A stretch of DNA of 64,000 nucleotides from Alcanivoracaceae bacterium (GCA_023146255.1 JAGLCJ010000015.1:1-64000), one strand, 5' to 3'; numbered from the stretch's first letter, positions 52,491 to 61,059 are shown. Translations and numbers: made by a program. The notes: a model not told the origin generated them from the letters alone.

Positions 52491-54662
52491 ATGGATGAGT
52501 CCTCCGAGATTTCCCTGTTTCATTACCAGCGCCTGGTCAAGGTGGCGCAGCGCATCACCGCCCAGCACGATATTGCCCGGCTTTGCGAGACAGTGCTGGA
52601 GGAGGCGCGGCAACTGACGCTGGCTGACGGCGGCACGCTGTATATGGTGGAGGGGCATGGCACCACCGCGCGGCTGGAGTTCGCCATTGTTCGCAACCGC
52701 AGCCTGAATATCCGGCTTGGCGGCTCCAGCGGCGGCAGCATTCACTACCCGGCGATCCCGATGTATCGCAATGGCGTCGGCAATCACCAGAATGTCGCCA
52801 GTCATACCGGCCTGACCGGCAAGATGATCAATATTGCCGACGCCTATGACGTTGAGGAATTTGATTTCTCCGGAACCCGGGCATTCGACAAGCAGTTTGG
52901 TTACCACACCCGCTCGGTGCTGACGATTCCCTTGATGACTGAGTTCGGTGAGCTGGTAGCAGTGCTGCAGCTACTGAATGCCACCGATGAGCGCAGCGGC
53001 GAGGTGATTTCGTTCAGTCAGAAGCTGGAACCGGTGATCTCTGTACTGGCGAGCTTTGCCGCCATCGCCATTCAGCAACAGCGAGCCATGCACGATCAGA
53101 AAGAGTTGCTGGTGGCGCTGTCCGGAGAACCGAACACCGGCCGGCTGCTTGAGCGTATCCTCAGCGAAGCTCAGGCCATGACTTATGCAGATGGCGGCTC
53201 GCTATACCTTTTTCGTGATGACAACGACCAGCCGCGACTGGAGTTCGCACTGGTTCGCAACGACAGCCTGAAGATCAATCAGGGCGGGTCGAGCGGCAAC
53301 GACATCAGTTTGCCGCCGGTGCCGCTGCGCGATGAATCCGGGCAGGATAACCATCACCATATTGCTGCTCATGTGGCCATTTCCGGGCAGCTGGTTAATA
53401 TCCCGGATGCCTATCGGTCCGAGCAGTTCGACTTTTCCGGGACCAAGGTCTTTGATGAGCGGCATGGGTATCGATCGGTATCATTTCTCACCATTCCTCT
53501 TCTGAATCATCTGAATGAAGTTATCGGCGTGCTGCAACTTGTCAATGCACGGCATCCGCAGAGCCGGGAAATTATCCCGTTCTCTGAGCACATCGAACCG
53601 CTGGTAAGGGCTCTGTCCAGTTATGCAGCGATTGCTCTGAATAACCTGATTCTGGTGCAGGAGCTGAAGAACCTGCTGGATGCCTTTATCAAAGTCATCG
53701 CTCAGGCTATTGATGCGAAAAGCCCCCACACATCCGGCCATTGTCAGCGGGTGCCATTGCTGACCGAGTTGATTGCCCGAGCGGCCTGTGAAGACATGTC
53801 TACTTTTCAGGATTTCAATCTTGATGATGACGGTTGGTATGAACTGCATGTCGCGGCCTGGATGCATGATTGCGGCAAGCTGGCGACGCCGGATTCGGTG
53901 CTCGACAAGTCCACTAAACTGCATACTCTTTGTGATCGCATCGATGCAGTCAGAACGCGCTTTGCCGCGTTAAAGAATCAGCAGGAGCGCGATGTGCTGC
54001 TAGCCATTCTTGCCGAGCCGGGACGCAGAGCCGAACTGGAGCGGGATCTGCAGCAGCAATTGCAGGTGCTGGATGCGGAGTTGGCCTTTATTGAGGCGGC
54101 CAACAAGGGCGGTGAATTCATGGCGGAGGAGAGTAAGCAGCGTGTGCGCGCGATTGCTGCTCGGCAGTGGCGTAATGCAGCCGGGGATTTACAGCCACTA
54201 CTGAGCGAGGATGAGGTTTACAACCTCTGCATTGAGCGCGGCACCCTGACCCATGAAGAGCGGCAAATTATTAATAACCATATGCAGGTCACTATCGACA
54301 TGCTTGAGTCGTTGCCGTTCCCGCGCAAACTGCGCCGCGTGCCGGAGTATGCCGGTGGCCATCATGAAAAGATGGATGGAACCGGGTTCCCCCGCGGGCT
54401 GAAGCGCGAGCAGATGTCCTGGCCCGCCAGAATGATGGCGATCGCTGATATCTTTGAGGCGCTGACTGCCAAGGACAGGCCATATAAGGATCCAATGAAG
54501 ATTTCTCAGGCACTATCGATCATGCAGAAAATGCGTGATGGAAATCATATTGATCCGGATCTGTATGAACTCTTTGTTCGCAGCCGGGTCTGGGAGCAGT
54601 ATGCGAAACAGGTTCTTGATCCGTCCCAGCTTGATATTCAGGATGCGGCTGCTTATCGCTAG
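52491..54662 (+). CDS. GAF-GAF-HD-GYP-type cyclic di-GMP phosphodiesterase
   Basis: 723 residues, no membrane segment. Two similar GAF domains (about 19-165 and 205-385) share the features LADGGTLY/YADGGSLY and EFDFSGT/QFDFSGT. The HD domain starts HTSGHCQRV and has metal site HDCGKLATPDSVLDKSTKL (about 459) and HHEKMDGTGFPRGL (about 624); GYP is replaced by GFP. About 100 residues of coiled-coil-like sequence are inserted between the HD and HH motifs. Likely hydrolyses c-di-GMP in response to a ligand bound by GAF. It overlaps the M23 gene by 20 bp. Confidence 0.92.
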   Translation: MDESSEISLFHYQRLVKVAQRITAQHDIARLCETVLEEARQLTLADGGTLYMVEGHGTTARLEFAIVRNRSLNIRLGGSSGGSIHYPAIPMYRNGVGNHQNVASHTGLTGKMINIADAYDVEEFDFSGTRAFDKQFGYHTRSVLTIPLMTEFGELVAVLQLLNATDERSGEVISFSQKLEPVISVLASFAAIAIQQQRAMHDQKELLVALSGEPNTGRLLERILSEAQAMTYADGGSLYLFRDDNDQPRLEFALVRNDSLKINQGGSSGNDISLPPVPLRDESGQDNHHHIAAHVAISGQLVNIPDAYRSEQFDFSGTKVFDERHGYRSVSFLTIPLLNHLNEVIGVLQLVNARHPQSREIIPFSEHIEPLVRALSSYAAIALNNLILVQELKNLLDAFIKVIAQAIDAKSPHTSGHCQRVPLLTELIARAACEDMSTFQDFNLDDDGWYELHVAAWMHDCGKLATPDSVLDKSTKLHTLCDRIDAVRTRFAALKNQQERDVLLAILAEPGRRAELERDLQQQLQVLDAELAFIEAANKGGEFMAEESKQRVRAIAARQWRNAAGDLQPLLSEDEVYNLCIERGTLTHEERQIINNHMQVTIDMLESLPFPRKLRRVPEYAGGHHEKMDGTGFPRGLKREQMSWPARMMAIADIFEALTAKDRPYKDPMKISQALSIMQKMRDGNHIDPDLYELFVRSRVWEQYAKQVLDPSQLDIQDAAAYR

Positions 54663-55473
54663 CGCGTTGCTGCTGCTTAGCCCTCTACTGCAGGCCGAGT
54701 TGCTGTCTTTGCGTGGGGATCCGGCGCCCGGCGCCTTGCTAATCGGTCAGGCGGTGCCTGGGGCTCGCGTATGGCTGAACGAAAAGCCGCTAAGGGTAAG
54801 TCAGTCCGGGTACTTCCTGTTCGGCTTTGGTCGCGACGACAGTGGAGAGAGGCTGCTACGTATTGAAGCTGATGGTCGTCATCTGGAAAGGCTTATTACA
54901 CTGACTTCGCGGCAGTGGAACATTCAGCGGGTGGATGGCGTGCCGGCGCGCACGGTTACTCCGCCGCCGGAAGAGTTGGAGCGGATCCGCGCCGAGGCTG
55001 CTTTGGTACGCAAGGCAAGGGAAACAGATTCAGATCTTGAGTTCTTCCATCACGATTTTGTCTGGCCGGCCAGTGGCCGTATCAGTGGTGTCTACGGTAG
55101 TCAGCGGATATACAACGGCAAGCCCGGTAACCCTCATCTGGGTGTCGATATTGCTGCGCCAACCGGTAGCCCGGTGATTGCGCCTGCTGCCGGCATTGTC
55201 ACGCTGGTACATGAGGACATGTTCTATTCCGGTGGCACGCTGGTGATAGACCATGGATTCGGTCTGTCATCAACCTTTATTCATCTGCACAGCGTGCTGG
55301 TAAAGGAAGGACAGCAAATCAGGCAGGGCGATCTTATTGCGGAAATCGGTGCCTCTGGGCGGGCCACCGGACCACATCTTGACTGGCGTATGAACTGGTA
55401 TCAGGAGCGGCTTGATCCACAATGGTTTATGGGTGGCATGGAATCCGGCCAGGTAAAGGCTGGTTCGCGCTGA
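54643..55473 (+). CDS. M23 (LytM-type) peptidase
   Basis: 276 residues from ATG 54643, with a signal peptide (MRLLIASALLLLSPLLQA). An N-terminal beta domain precedes the M23 domain: GVYGSQRIYNG, zinc ligands in PHLGVDIAAPTGSP, LVIDHGFGLSSTFIHLHSV and GPHLDWRMNW, so the active site is complete. Probably a periplasmic peptidoglycan endopeptidase. The overlap with the upstream HD-GYP gene indicates co-transcription. Confidence 0.93.
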   Translation: MRLLIASALLLLSPLLQAELLSLRGDPAPGALLIGQAVPGARVWLNEKPLRVSQSGYFLFGFGRDDSGERLLRIEADGRHLERLITLTSRQWNIQRVDGVPARTVTPPPEELERIRAEAALVRKARETDSDLEFFHHDFVWPASGRISGVYGSQRIYNGKPGNPHLGVDIAAPTGSPVIAPAAGIVTLVHEDMFYSGGTLVIDHGFGLSSTFIHLHSVLVKEGQQIRQGDLIAEIGASGRATGPHLDWRMNWYQERLDPQWFMGGMESGQVKAGSR

Positions 55474-55479
55474 GCTCGG

Positions 55480-56712
55480 CTACATCGGCCCCAAAGAGCC
55501 ATCTTCATCAATTAATACCACCCGGTTTCTGCCAAGACGTTTTGCTTCGTAGAGTGCCTCATCGGCAAGGCGGATCAGGTCGCTGCACTGGGTGATTCCT
55601 CGGCGCCAGGCTGCAACGCCGACACTTATTGTAATGACGTTACTACAACGGGAAGCGCTATGTTCCATGCCCTGCTTCTCAATGCGATCCCGAACCCGTT
55701 CGGCGAATACCAGCGCATCATTAAGGCGGATTCCGTTCAGTACAACGAGGAATTCCTCGCCACCATAGCGGGCCAGAAAGTCAGACTCACTTTGAATCAT
55801 TGACTGAACGACAGTGGAGACAGTACGCAGACAGTCGTCACCGGCGAGATGCCCGTAGTTGTCGTTGTACTGCTTGAAAAAATCAATATCGAACAGCAGA
55901 ACAAAAAGGTTCCCTTCCTGCGGTGTGCGCTGCTTCTGCTGGTGAATCAGGCGGCCAAGACGGTCTTCCATGCCGCGTCGGTTAACGGTGCCGGTGAGCG
56001 GGTCCTCGCTGGCCTGGTTCTCAAGGACGATGTTGGCGGAATGTAGCTCGTTCCGGTGCATTGCCAGTACGCGCTCCGCCAGATAGTGCTGACGCTGAAG
56101 TCTTTCAAAATTGTACTGGCCGTGCAGGCTGAGCACTCCACCGGCCAGAACAAAGAAGAAAAGCACCAGGATTTCGGCGGCCGCCAAAGTGCTGAAGAAA
56201 ATCATAGAGCCAAGCATCAGCAGAAGAATAATGCCGCTGGTGACCAGCGCCCAGCGCAGGGTGATGCGAAACAGCGTGCCCATCAGCAAGATGGCCAGCA
56301 GATTGAACAGGTAGTAGCTGTAGTTGAGCTCATGATCGAGTGTCGCGCTCAGGTAGTTATTCGACATCGATACGGTCAGGGCGGTAAGGCAGACCGCTGG
56401 CTGCAGCAAGCGATCAGGTCGCCCCGGAGCGGCCGCCCACCAGGCAAAGCTGGCGGCCATGACGGCCAGGAGTCTGGCGCGCCAACTGTGCATGGCGCTA
56501 TCCGGGTCAATCAGGACTTCGACCAGGGAGCCGCCCAGCAATAGCAGGGCGACAATCAAGAAAGATGAGCGGATTAGCGTCCGGGATAGGCCAAGCAAAT
56601 AGGTCTGAAAGCTACGTTCCAGCGGCGCGGGCAAGCCCAGATGCCACGGCAGGCGGATGTCTGCGCCGTCTGGCAGGGGCCTATCAGAGAAATGCCGTTT
56701 ATCGGCGCTCAT
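55480..56712 (-). CDS. Membrane-bound diguanylate cyclase (GGDEF) lacking an I-site
   Basis: 410 residues. Five or six hydrophobic segments (about 45-210), a linker, and a GGDEF domain: DPLTGTVNRRGMEDRLG, DIDFFKQYNDNYGHLAGDD, active site RYGGEEFLVVL. The I-site position reads SESD rather than RxxD, so product inhibition is likely absent. Stop codons of this and the M23 gene are 6 bp apart (convergent). Confidence 0.93.
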   Translation of the reverse strand: MSADKRHFSDRPLPDGADIRLPWHLGLPAPLERSFQTYLLGLSRTLIRSSFLIVALLLLGGSLVEVLIDPDSAMHSWRARLLAVMAASFAWWAAAPGRPDRLLQPAVCLTALTVSMSNNYLSATLDHELNYSYYLFNLLAILLMGTLFRITLRWALVTSGIILLLMLGSMIFFSTLAAAEILVLFFFVLAGGVLSLHGQYNFERLQRQHYLAERVLAMHRNELHSANIVLENQASEDPLTGTVNRRGMEDRLGRLIHQQKQRTPQEGNLFVLLFDIDFFKQYNDNYGHLAGDDCLRTVSTVVQSMIQSESDFLARYGGEEFLVVLNGIRLNDALVFAERVRDRIEKQGMEHSASRCSNVITISVGVAAWRRGITQCSDLIRLADEALYEAKRLGRNRVVLIDEDGSLGPM

Positions 56713-57040
56713 TGCACTTTTCCTTATGCAAACTGATTTGTCCTTGCGGTCGCCGGGGCCGCATCTTGATTTATAACATCACTATGCCATCGCATGCCAC
56801 ACGCACCTGCCGAGTTTAGCCCTCTTCGGGCTCGAAGGGGGGCAGAGTCCTTTGGACGTCTTTTAAATATCTCTGTGATTTCGTCGTGATGTCTTAATGA
56901 TTTGAGGAAGTATGTTCGATGGAATCAATTACATCCGTTATGGGTAAATCACGGATAAATTGTTTATCGATGGTGCCACATTATCCGCTGTGAAGATGCC
57001 TGATTCTTCACTGAATCACTTAACCAGCGGAGTTTTCGTC
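56713..57040. other. Divergent intergenic region upstream of the autoinducer synthase gene
   Basis: 328 bp. The part from about 56,860 is clearly A+T-rich compared with its surroundings, as expected for a regulated promoter. It contains an ATCCGT/ACGGAT inverted repeat (56933-56956) and a short hairpin AGCCC/GGGCT near 56817-56832. No gene seen. Confidence 0.6.
56933..56956. promoter_or_regulatory. Inverted repeat upstream of the CqsA/LqsA homologue, candidate operator
   Basis: ATCCGT and ACGGAT separated by 12 bp, centred about 95 bp before the start codon in an A+T-rich region. No regulator can be named. Confidence 0.35.
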
Positions 57041-58312
57041 ATGACTTTTTCAGTATCGGCACGACCGGATTCAGACAGCGGTTCCTCTATTCGGCAACAC
57101 CTCGGCGAGAGGATGAATGCATTCCGCATTGATCGCTGGCAGACCGAATGGAAAGGCAGGCATATCATGCGCGGCCTGGCTCCCGGTCGCAGCTCAGTGC
57201 GGCTGATTAGCAACGATTATCTTGCTATCGCCAATCATCCGGAGATTGTTCAGGCTCAGATCGATGCGCTTAAGGCGACCGGTGACAGTGTATTAATGTC
57301 CGGTGTATTTCTTCATGGCGATACTCCCCAAAGCAGTCTGGAAAGCCGGTTTGCAAAATGGACCGGTATGCATGAAGCGATTCTGTCGCAGTCCGGCTAC
57401 GCGGCCAATGTCGGATTGCTGCAATCCATTTCCGGGCCTGGCGTGCCCGTGTATATCGATATGCATGCTCATGCTTCTTTGTGGGAAGGCATCCAGAGTG
57501 CCGGCGCGGAAGCGCATGCCTGGCGGCACAACGATGTGGCGCATTTGCGCAGGCAGCTGTCTGCGCATGGCGCGGGTGTGGTTTGCGTGGACTCCGTTTA
57601 CAGCACCAACGGCAGTGTCTGCAGGCTTCGTGAAATCATTGAGCTTGCTCGATCCATGGGCTGTATGGTGATTGTCGACGAGTCGCATTCATTGGGTACG
57701 CATGGACCTCATGGCGCCGGCCTCGTCGCGCAGCTAGGCCTGACCAGTCAGGTCGATTTTATTACCGCAAGTCTGGCTAAAGCATTTGCCGGGAGGGCTG
57801 GACTGGTGTTGTGCCCGGAAGGTTTCAGTGACTACTTCTGGTTCACTGCTCGGCCCGCCATATTCAGTTCCTGTCTGTTACCGCATGAACTGGCGGCGCT
57901 GAGCAAGACTCTGGATATCATAATCCGCGATGATTGGCGCCGTGCCGCTGTACAGAAAAATGCCGATATGGTGCGTCAGGGACTTGCTGACCTGGGTTAC
58001 AACGTTGAGGCAAGCCAGTCGCAGATCATTGCCCTTGAAGCTGGCCTGGAGTACGACACACTCAGGCTGCGAGAGGCACTGGAAGGGCAGGATATCTTCG
58101 GTTCGGTATTTTGCGCGCCAGCAACACCGAAGAAGCGCTCGCTGGTGAGAATGAGCATAAATGCATCGCTTACCGTGGAGGACATCGAGAAATTATTGCA
58201 TGGCTGTGAGGTTATTCGTGATCAGGTTGGCATGTGGGCCTGGCCTTCCACTCGCCGCCGTGAAAACGGTGCCAAGGCGCTAGTAGGGTTGAGATCAGTC
58301 AGTGGGCTGTAG
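57041..58312 (+). CDS. cqsA: Alpha-hydroxyketone autoinducer synthase (CqsA/LqsA family)
   Basis: 423-residue PLP enzyme of the alpha-oxoamine synthase fold type. In Vibrio cholerae CqsA joins an acyl-CoA to S-adenosylmethionine (or a 2-amino acid) to give CAI-1; LqsA of Legionella makes LAI-1. Close matches to CqsA: SNDYLAIANHPEI, LSQSGYAANVGLLQS, VYIDMHAHASLWEG, VDESHSLGTHGPHGAGL, and the PLP lysine at about residue 247 in TASLAKAFAGRAG. FGSVFCAPATPKK is also CqsA-like. These segments separate it from KBL and BioF. A C-terminal extension of about 25 residues is not in V. cholerae CqsA. ATG 57041 has GGAG at good spacing. Faces a sensor kinase/regulator operon. Confidence 0.93.
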   Translation: MTFSVSARPDSDSGSSIRQHLGERMNAFRIDRWQTEWKGRHIMRGLAPGRSSVRLISNDYLAIANHPEIVQAQIDALKATGDSVLMSGVFLHGDTPQSSLESRFAKWTGMHEAILSQSGYAANVGLLQSISGPGVPVYIDMHAHASLWEGIQSAGAEAHAWRHNDVAHLRRQLSAHGAGVVCVDSVYSTNGSVCRLREIIELARSMGCMVIVDESHSLGTHGPHGAGLVAQLGLTSQVDFITASLAKAFAGRAGLVLCPEGFSDYFWFTARPAIFSSCLLPHELAALSKTLDIIIRDDWRRAAVQKNADMVRQGLADLGYNVEASQSQIIALEAGLEYDTLRLREALEGQDIFGSVFCAPATPKKRSLVRMSINASLTVEDIEKLLHGCEVIRDQVGMWAWPSTRRRENGAKALVGLRSVSGL

Positions 58313-58326
58313 CGGTTGGATATGGC

Positions 58327-58351
58327 GACGGGAGGCGTTCGCCTCCCCGTC
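58327..58351. terminator. Terminator-like hairpin between convergent quorum-sensing genes
   Basis: GACGGGAGGCG pairs with CGCCTCCCCGTC (one bulged base) around a TT loop. It lacks a T run on either side, so efficiency is uncertain. Confidence 0.5.
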
Positions 58352-58362
58352 CCTGGTAAAGG

Positions 58363-59370
58363 CTAGCCTGCAGCGTCCAGTTGAGCCAGATAGGAAGCAT
58401 AACTTGCCTGCTGCTCATCATATTCGATGTCAGCAGGCGGGTTCTCTACCAATGCATACAGCCAGGACTTTCCTCCGGATATTTTTTTTGCCGGGTGAAT
58501 ATACTCATGCCAGTCAAAATCATCCGATTCATCCACATCTTCCGGTGATGCCCACAACCAGATCACAGCCTGTTTGTTCTTCAGGCGACTCACTATGTCG
58601 GCAGGGGGATTGAATCTGCGAATCGAGAAAATCTGTTCATCTGCCTGACTTTCACTGTATATAACCAGTCGATAAAGCCGGCCATCATGGGTCACCATCA
58701 GAAAACCATTCGGATCCTCTACATAGTAGTACTCGGCAATATTTCTTTTCTCGATCATGGTATAGAACATGGAAACGAATTCCGGGTCACGAATAAACTC
58801 CGGAGATTTCATTGCAAGCGTGTTCTGGATCATTGAAGAGATATCTTCAAAGTACCGTCTTTGAAGTTCGGAAATGGTTTGGTTGATTTTTTTCTCTATG
58901 TCCGGGTCGCTCTTTGTCAGAAATCTGTCTATCAAACCATCATTAAATGCCTTCACGGCAATCTTCTCGTCTCCAACGCCGGTGAGCAACACTCTTTTGA
59001 TTCTCCGGTTCTGGATTTTTTCGCAGAAGCTCAGGCCATTCATCTCAGGCATGTCGTAATCGACAATGACTACCGAGATGTCACGGAATCGGTCCGGGTT
59101 GCTGATCTCCTGCTCAATCAGAGCCAGATCCAGCCGAAGCGCCCCTCCCGCACGATGCTGTTGACCGAGAAACGAAAAGCAGCGTTGATCCAGAGGTACC
59201 ATCGATCCGTGGTGATTAACGAACTCGAGTGCGACACTGGTGCTGGAAAAGCAGCGGAATGCCAACTGCTCCGAGAGCAATAGCGTGAAGCTGCTCAGAA
59301 AGCGCTGATTGTCATCGACAAAAACAACGGTCGATGGATGATAGTACGGCAGTATCGACTTGGGTGTCAT
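58363..59370 (-). CDS. lqsR: LqsR-like response regulator of an alpha-hydroxyketone signalling system
   Basis: 335 residues. Receiver domain: acidic pair VVFVDDNQRFL (about 17-20), phospho-acceptor Asp104 in VVIVDYDMPEMNG, Thr130 in RVLLTG and Lys153 in FLTKSD. About 40 extra residues (roughly 55-95) lie before the phospho-acceptor strand, so Asp is at 104 rather than near 54. The C-terminal half (about 165-335) has no helix-turn-helix or enzyme motif I recognise, as for LqsR of Legionella, whose output domain is unusual. It overlaps the kinase stop by 4 bases (ATGA) and is therefore co-translated with it. Assignment to LqsR rests on context and architecture. Confidence 0.82.
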   Translation of the reverse strand: MTPKSILPYYHPSTVVFVDDNQRFLSSFTLLLSEQLAFRCFSSTSVALEFVNHHGSMVPLDQRCFSFLGQQHRAGGALRLDLALIEQEISNPDRFRDISVVIVDYDMPEMNGLSFCEKIQNRRIKRVLLTGVGDEKIAVKAFNDGLIDRFLTKSDPDIEKKINQTISELQRRYFEDISSMIQNTLAMKSPEFIRDPEFVSMFYTMIEKRNIAEYYYVEDPNGFLMVTHDGRLYRLVIYSESQADEQIFSIRRFNPPADIVSRLKNKQAVIWLWASPEDVDESDDFDWHEYIHPAKKISGGKSWLYALVENPPADIEYDEQQASYASYLAQLDAAG

Positions 59371-60683
59371 AGCGCATCTTTTGGAAAAGTCAGAATGAAT
59401 TCGGCATATTCGCCGACTACGGAGCGGCAGGTAATGCCGCCGCCCATACTCTCCATTACCTTCTTGCAGAAGGACAGGCCTACACCAGATCCTTCTTCAA
59501 CGGATTTTGAGCTATAGAAGTGCTCAAACAAATGACGTTGGTCAATGATTGATATTCCTATGCCCGTATCCCGGACAATTATCTGGTTATGCAGCCGGTG
59601 GCTGACGGTGCTGATTGTAATATTACCCCTCCCGGCCTTCAGTACGCTGTGAAGGGCGTTCTTGACGAGGTTGAAAAGGGTATGGGTGATCAGCAGCGCT
59701 GAGCCGTGGTAGCTGAAGTCGACGCTGACTTCGACCGTTACCAGGGCTCGCTCGTGATCTGATTTGAAAGGATAGCGGGCCATTGCCGCGGCGATAGTGG
59801 CCCGAGCGGAATGTTGCCCCTGATCATCTGCTTTCAGGGAGGCCTGCCCTGCGCTCAGTAACAGCATGTCTATGATGACGTTGGAGTAATCAATCTCCTC
59901 ATCAATAGAGCTGGCCGCCTTGCCGAGCTGCTCCAGCCGTGACGTTCTCAGTTCGCGCACCGGCAGGCCAGCTTCGTGAGCAAGCCGATATGCGTGGGTG
60001 AGCTCGGGAAGATAACTGCGAATAGCGCCTGCTGCACCTTTCATTCCCAGTAACGGTGTACGCAGCTCGTGGGCGATATTCCGGCCTACGGACGCATAGG
60101 CATCCAGTTTCTCGTCTTTCACCATTTGTGCGGTGTAGTTAAAAACACTGCCGGCGATGATGACAAAGAGGTAAACCGGAAGCTGCGCCAGGTAGGCATC
60201 TATTTCCGGTGGTTGGTTTGAGGTCAGCCAGAAGGCTATCCATGCCAGTATGGATCCGCCTAGCGATGTCAGGATGACCAGTAGCCAGTCATGCAGTGCC
60301 AGCACCAGAAGAAACAGTGCTGCCATTGTCGACATCGCCCAGATCAGTGACATGTCGTTGCGCAGCAGCATGTAGGTAAAGAAAAATGGCAGGGTGAAAA
60401 CCATCGTCAGCAGCCAGTAGCTGGCGAAATGGTCTTTCAGTTTCTCGGGCCAATAGCGGGAAAATATCAGGGGTAGGCAAATTGCTGTGCCGGCAAGTCG
60501 CAGCCAGAAATTCTCATAAGGCTGCGGAAACAGGTCGTGCCAGATGAAGTAATACAGCGGAAAGCCAATCACGCCGAGCACGCCGACCATCGGCGCGTTA
60601 TAGCGTGAGTAATGAGCACTTTCGCGAACGGCAGTAGTCAGTCGTACAAAAAAGGCCCGCTTATCGGGCATCAGCCGACGCAT
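59367..60683 (-). CDS. lqsS: CqsS/LqsS-like membrane sensor histidine kinase
   Basis: 438 residues. Six transmembrane segments (about 33-185) match the CAI-1 sensor region of CqsS: GFPLYYFIWHDLFPQPYEN, TLPFFFTYMLLRNDMSLIWA and MSTMAALFLLVLALHD (the CqsS counterpart has LPFFFAFMMLMNDWSTIWAM). The dimerisation motif NIAHELRTPLLGMK places the phosphorylated His at 205. The ATPase has NLVKNALHSV, DTGIGIS and GSGVGLSFCKKVM. There is no C-terminal receiver domain, unlike hybrid CqsS, so it resembles LqsS with a separate regulator. First gene of the two-gene operon, with AGGACC before ATG 60683. Confidence 0.9.
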   Translation of the reverse strand: MRRLMPDKRAFFVRLTTAVRESAHYSRYNAPMVGVLGVIGFPLYYFIWHDLFPQPYENFWLRLAGTAICLPLIFSRYWPEKLKDHFASYWLLTMVFTLPFFFTYMLLRNDMSLIWAMSTMAALFLLVLALHDWLLVILTSLGGSILAWIAFWLTSNQPPEIDAYLAQLPVYLFVIIAGSVFNYTAQMVKDEKLDAYASVGRNIAHELRTPLLGMKGAAGAIRSYLPELTHAYRLAHEAGLPVRELRTSRLEQLGKAASSIDEEIDYSNVIIDMLLLSAGQASLKADDQGQHSARATIAAAMARYPFKSDHERALVTVEVSVDFSYHGSALLITHTLFNLVKNALHSVLKAGRGNITISTVSHRLHNQIIVRDTGIGISIIDQRHLFEHFYSSKSVEEGSGVGLSFCKKVMESMGGGITCRSVVGEYAEFILTFPKDAL

Positions 60684-60705
60684 TGATGGTCCTGCAAGAA
60701 GGAAG

Positions 60706-60727
60706 CTGACCCGCGGGTGCGGGTCAG
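60706..60727 (-). terminator. Hairpin at the end of the ribbon-helix-helix gene
   Basis: CTGACCCGC/GCGGGTCAG with a 4-base loop, overlapping the stop codon. It separates this gene from the kinase operon but has only a poor T tract. Confidence 0.5.
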
Positions 60728-61059
60728 TCGAGCAGTTTCAGTACCGCTTCGCGCTTGCCGGGCTCCAGTTTGCGGAATGCTTGTAACAGGCGGCGTTCGG
60801 TGTCGTTACCAGCTGCGGCGTCCGAGCCGCCAACAGAGCGCAGTGCTGGCGCTGCGATCATCGGTTGCTCGCCAATGGTTTCGATAACATCACTTTCTGC
60901 CAGGCTGCGCTCAAGGCGGGCGACAATTTCCGAGTTCATGCTGCGACGGCTGCGTCGGGCAACTTCGGCAATGGCCTGACGCATACCGCCTGGCAGGCGG
61001 ACTACGAATTTTTCGATCTCAACCCGGGCTTCACCGGGGGCTTTGTCGAATCGGATCAT
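60724..61059 (-). CDS. Ribbon-helix-helix (Arc-family) DNA-binding protein
   Basis: 111 residues. The Arc-type motif is VEIEKFVVRLPGGMRQAIAE (strand plus helix) and SRRSMNSEIVARLERSL (about residues 13-54). The C-terminal half is low in order (GGSDAAAGNDTERR) with a final helix LLQAFRKLEPGKREAVLKLL. Arc-like proteins of this type regulate alginate and motility genes in Pseudomonas (AmrZ), but this one has no diagnostic AmrZ features that I can confirm. Probably autoregulated through the palindrome upstream. Confidence 0.88.
   Translation of the reverse strand: MIRFDKAPGEARVEIEKFVVRLPGGMRQAIAEVARRSRRSMNSEIVARLERSLAESDVIETIGEQPMIAAPALRSVGGSDAAAGNDTERRLLQAFRKLEPGKREAVLKLLD

Noticed and set aside
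50786..52498. 570-codon plus-strand frame
   Set aside because: Exactly antisense to thrS. The translation has no recognisable domain and depends on thrS codon usage.
57041..58312. Reading the PLP enzyme as BioF or KBL
   Set aside because: No bio or tdh genes are near, and segments such as VYIDMHAHASLWEG and FGSVFCAPAT, with the adjacent CqsS-like kinase, fit CqsA/LqsA.
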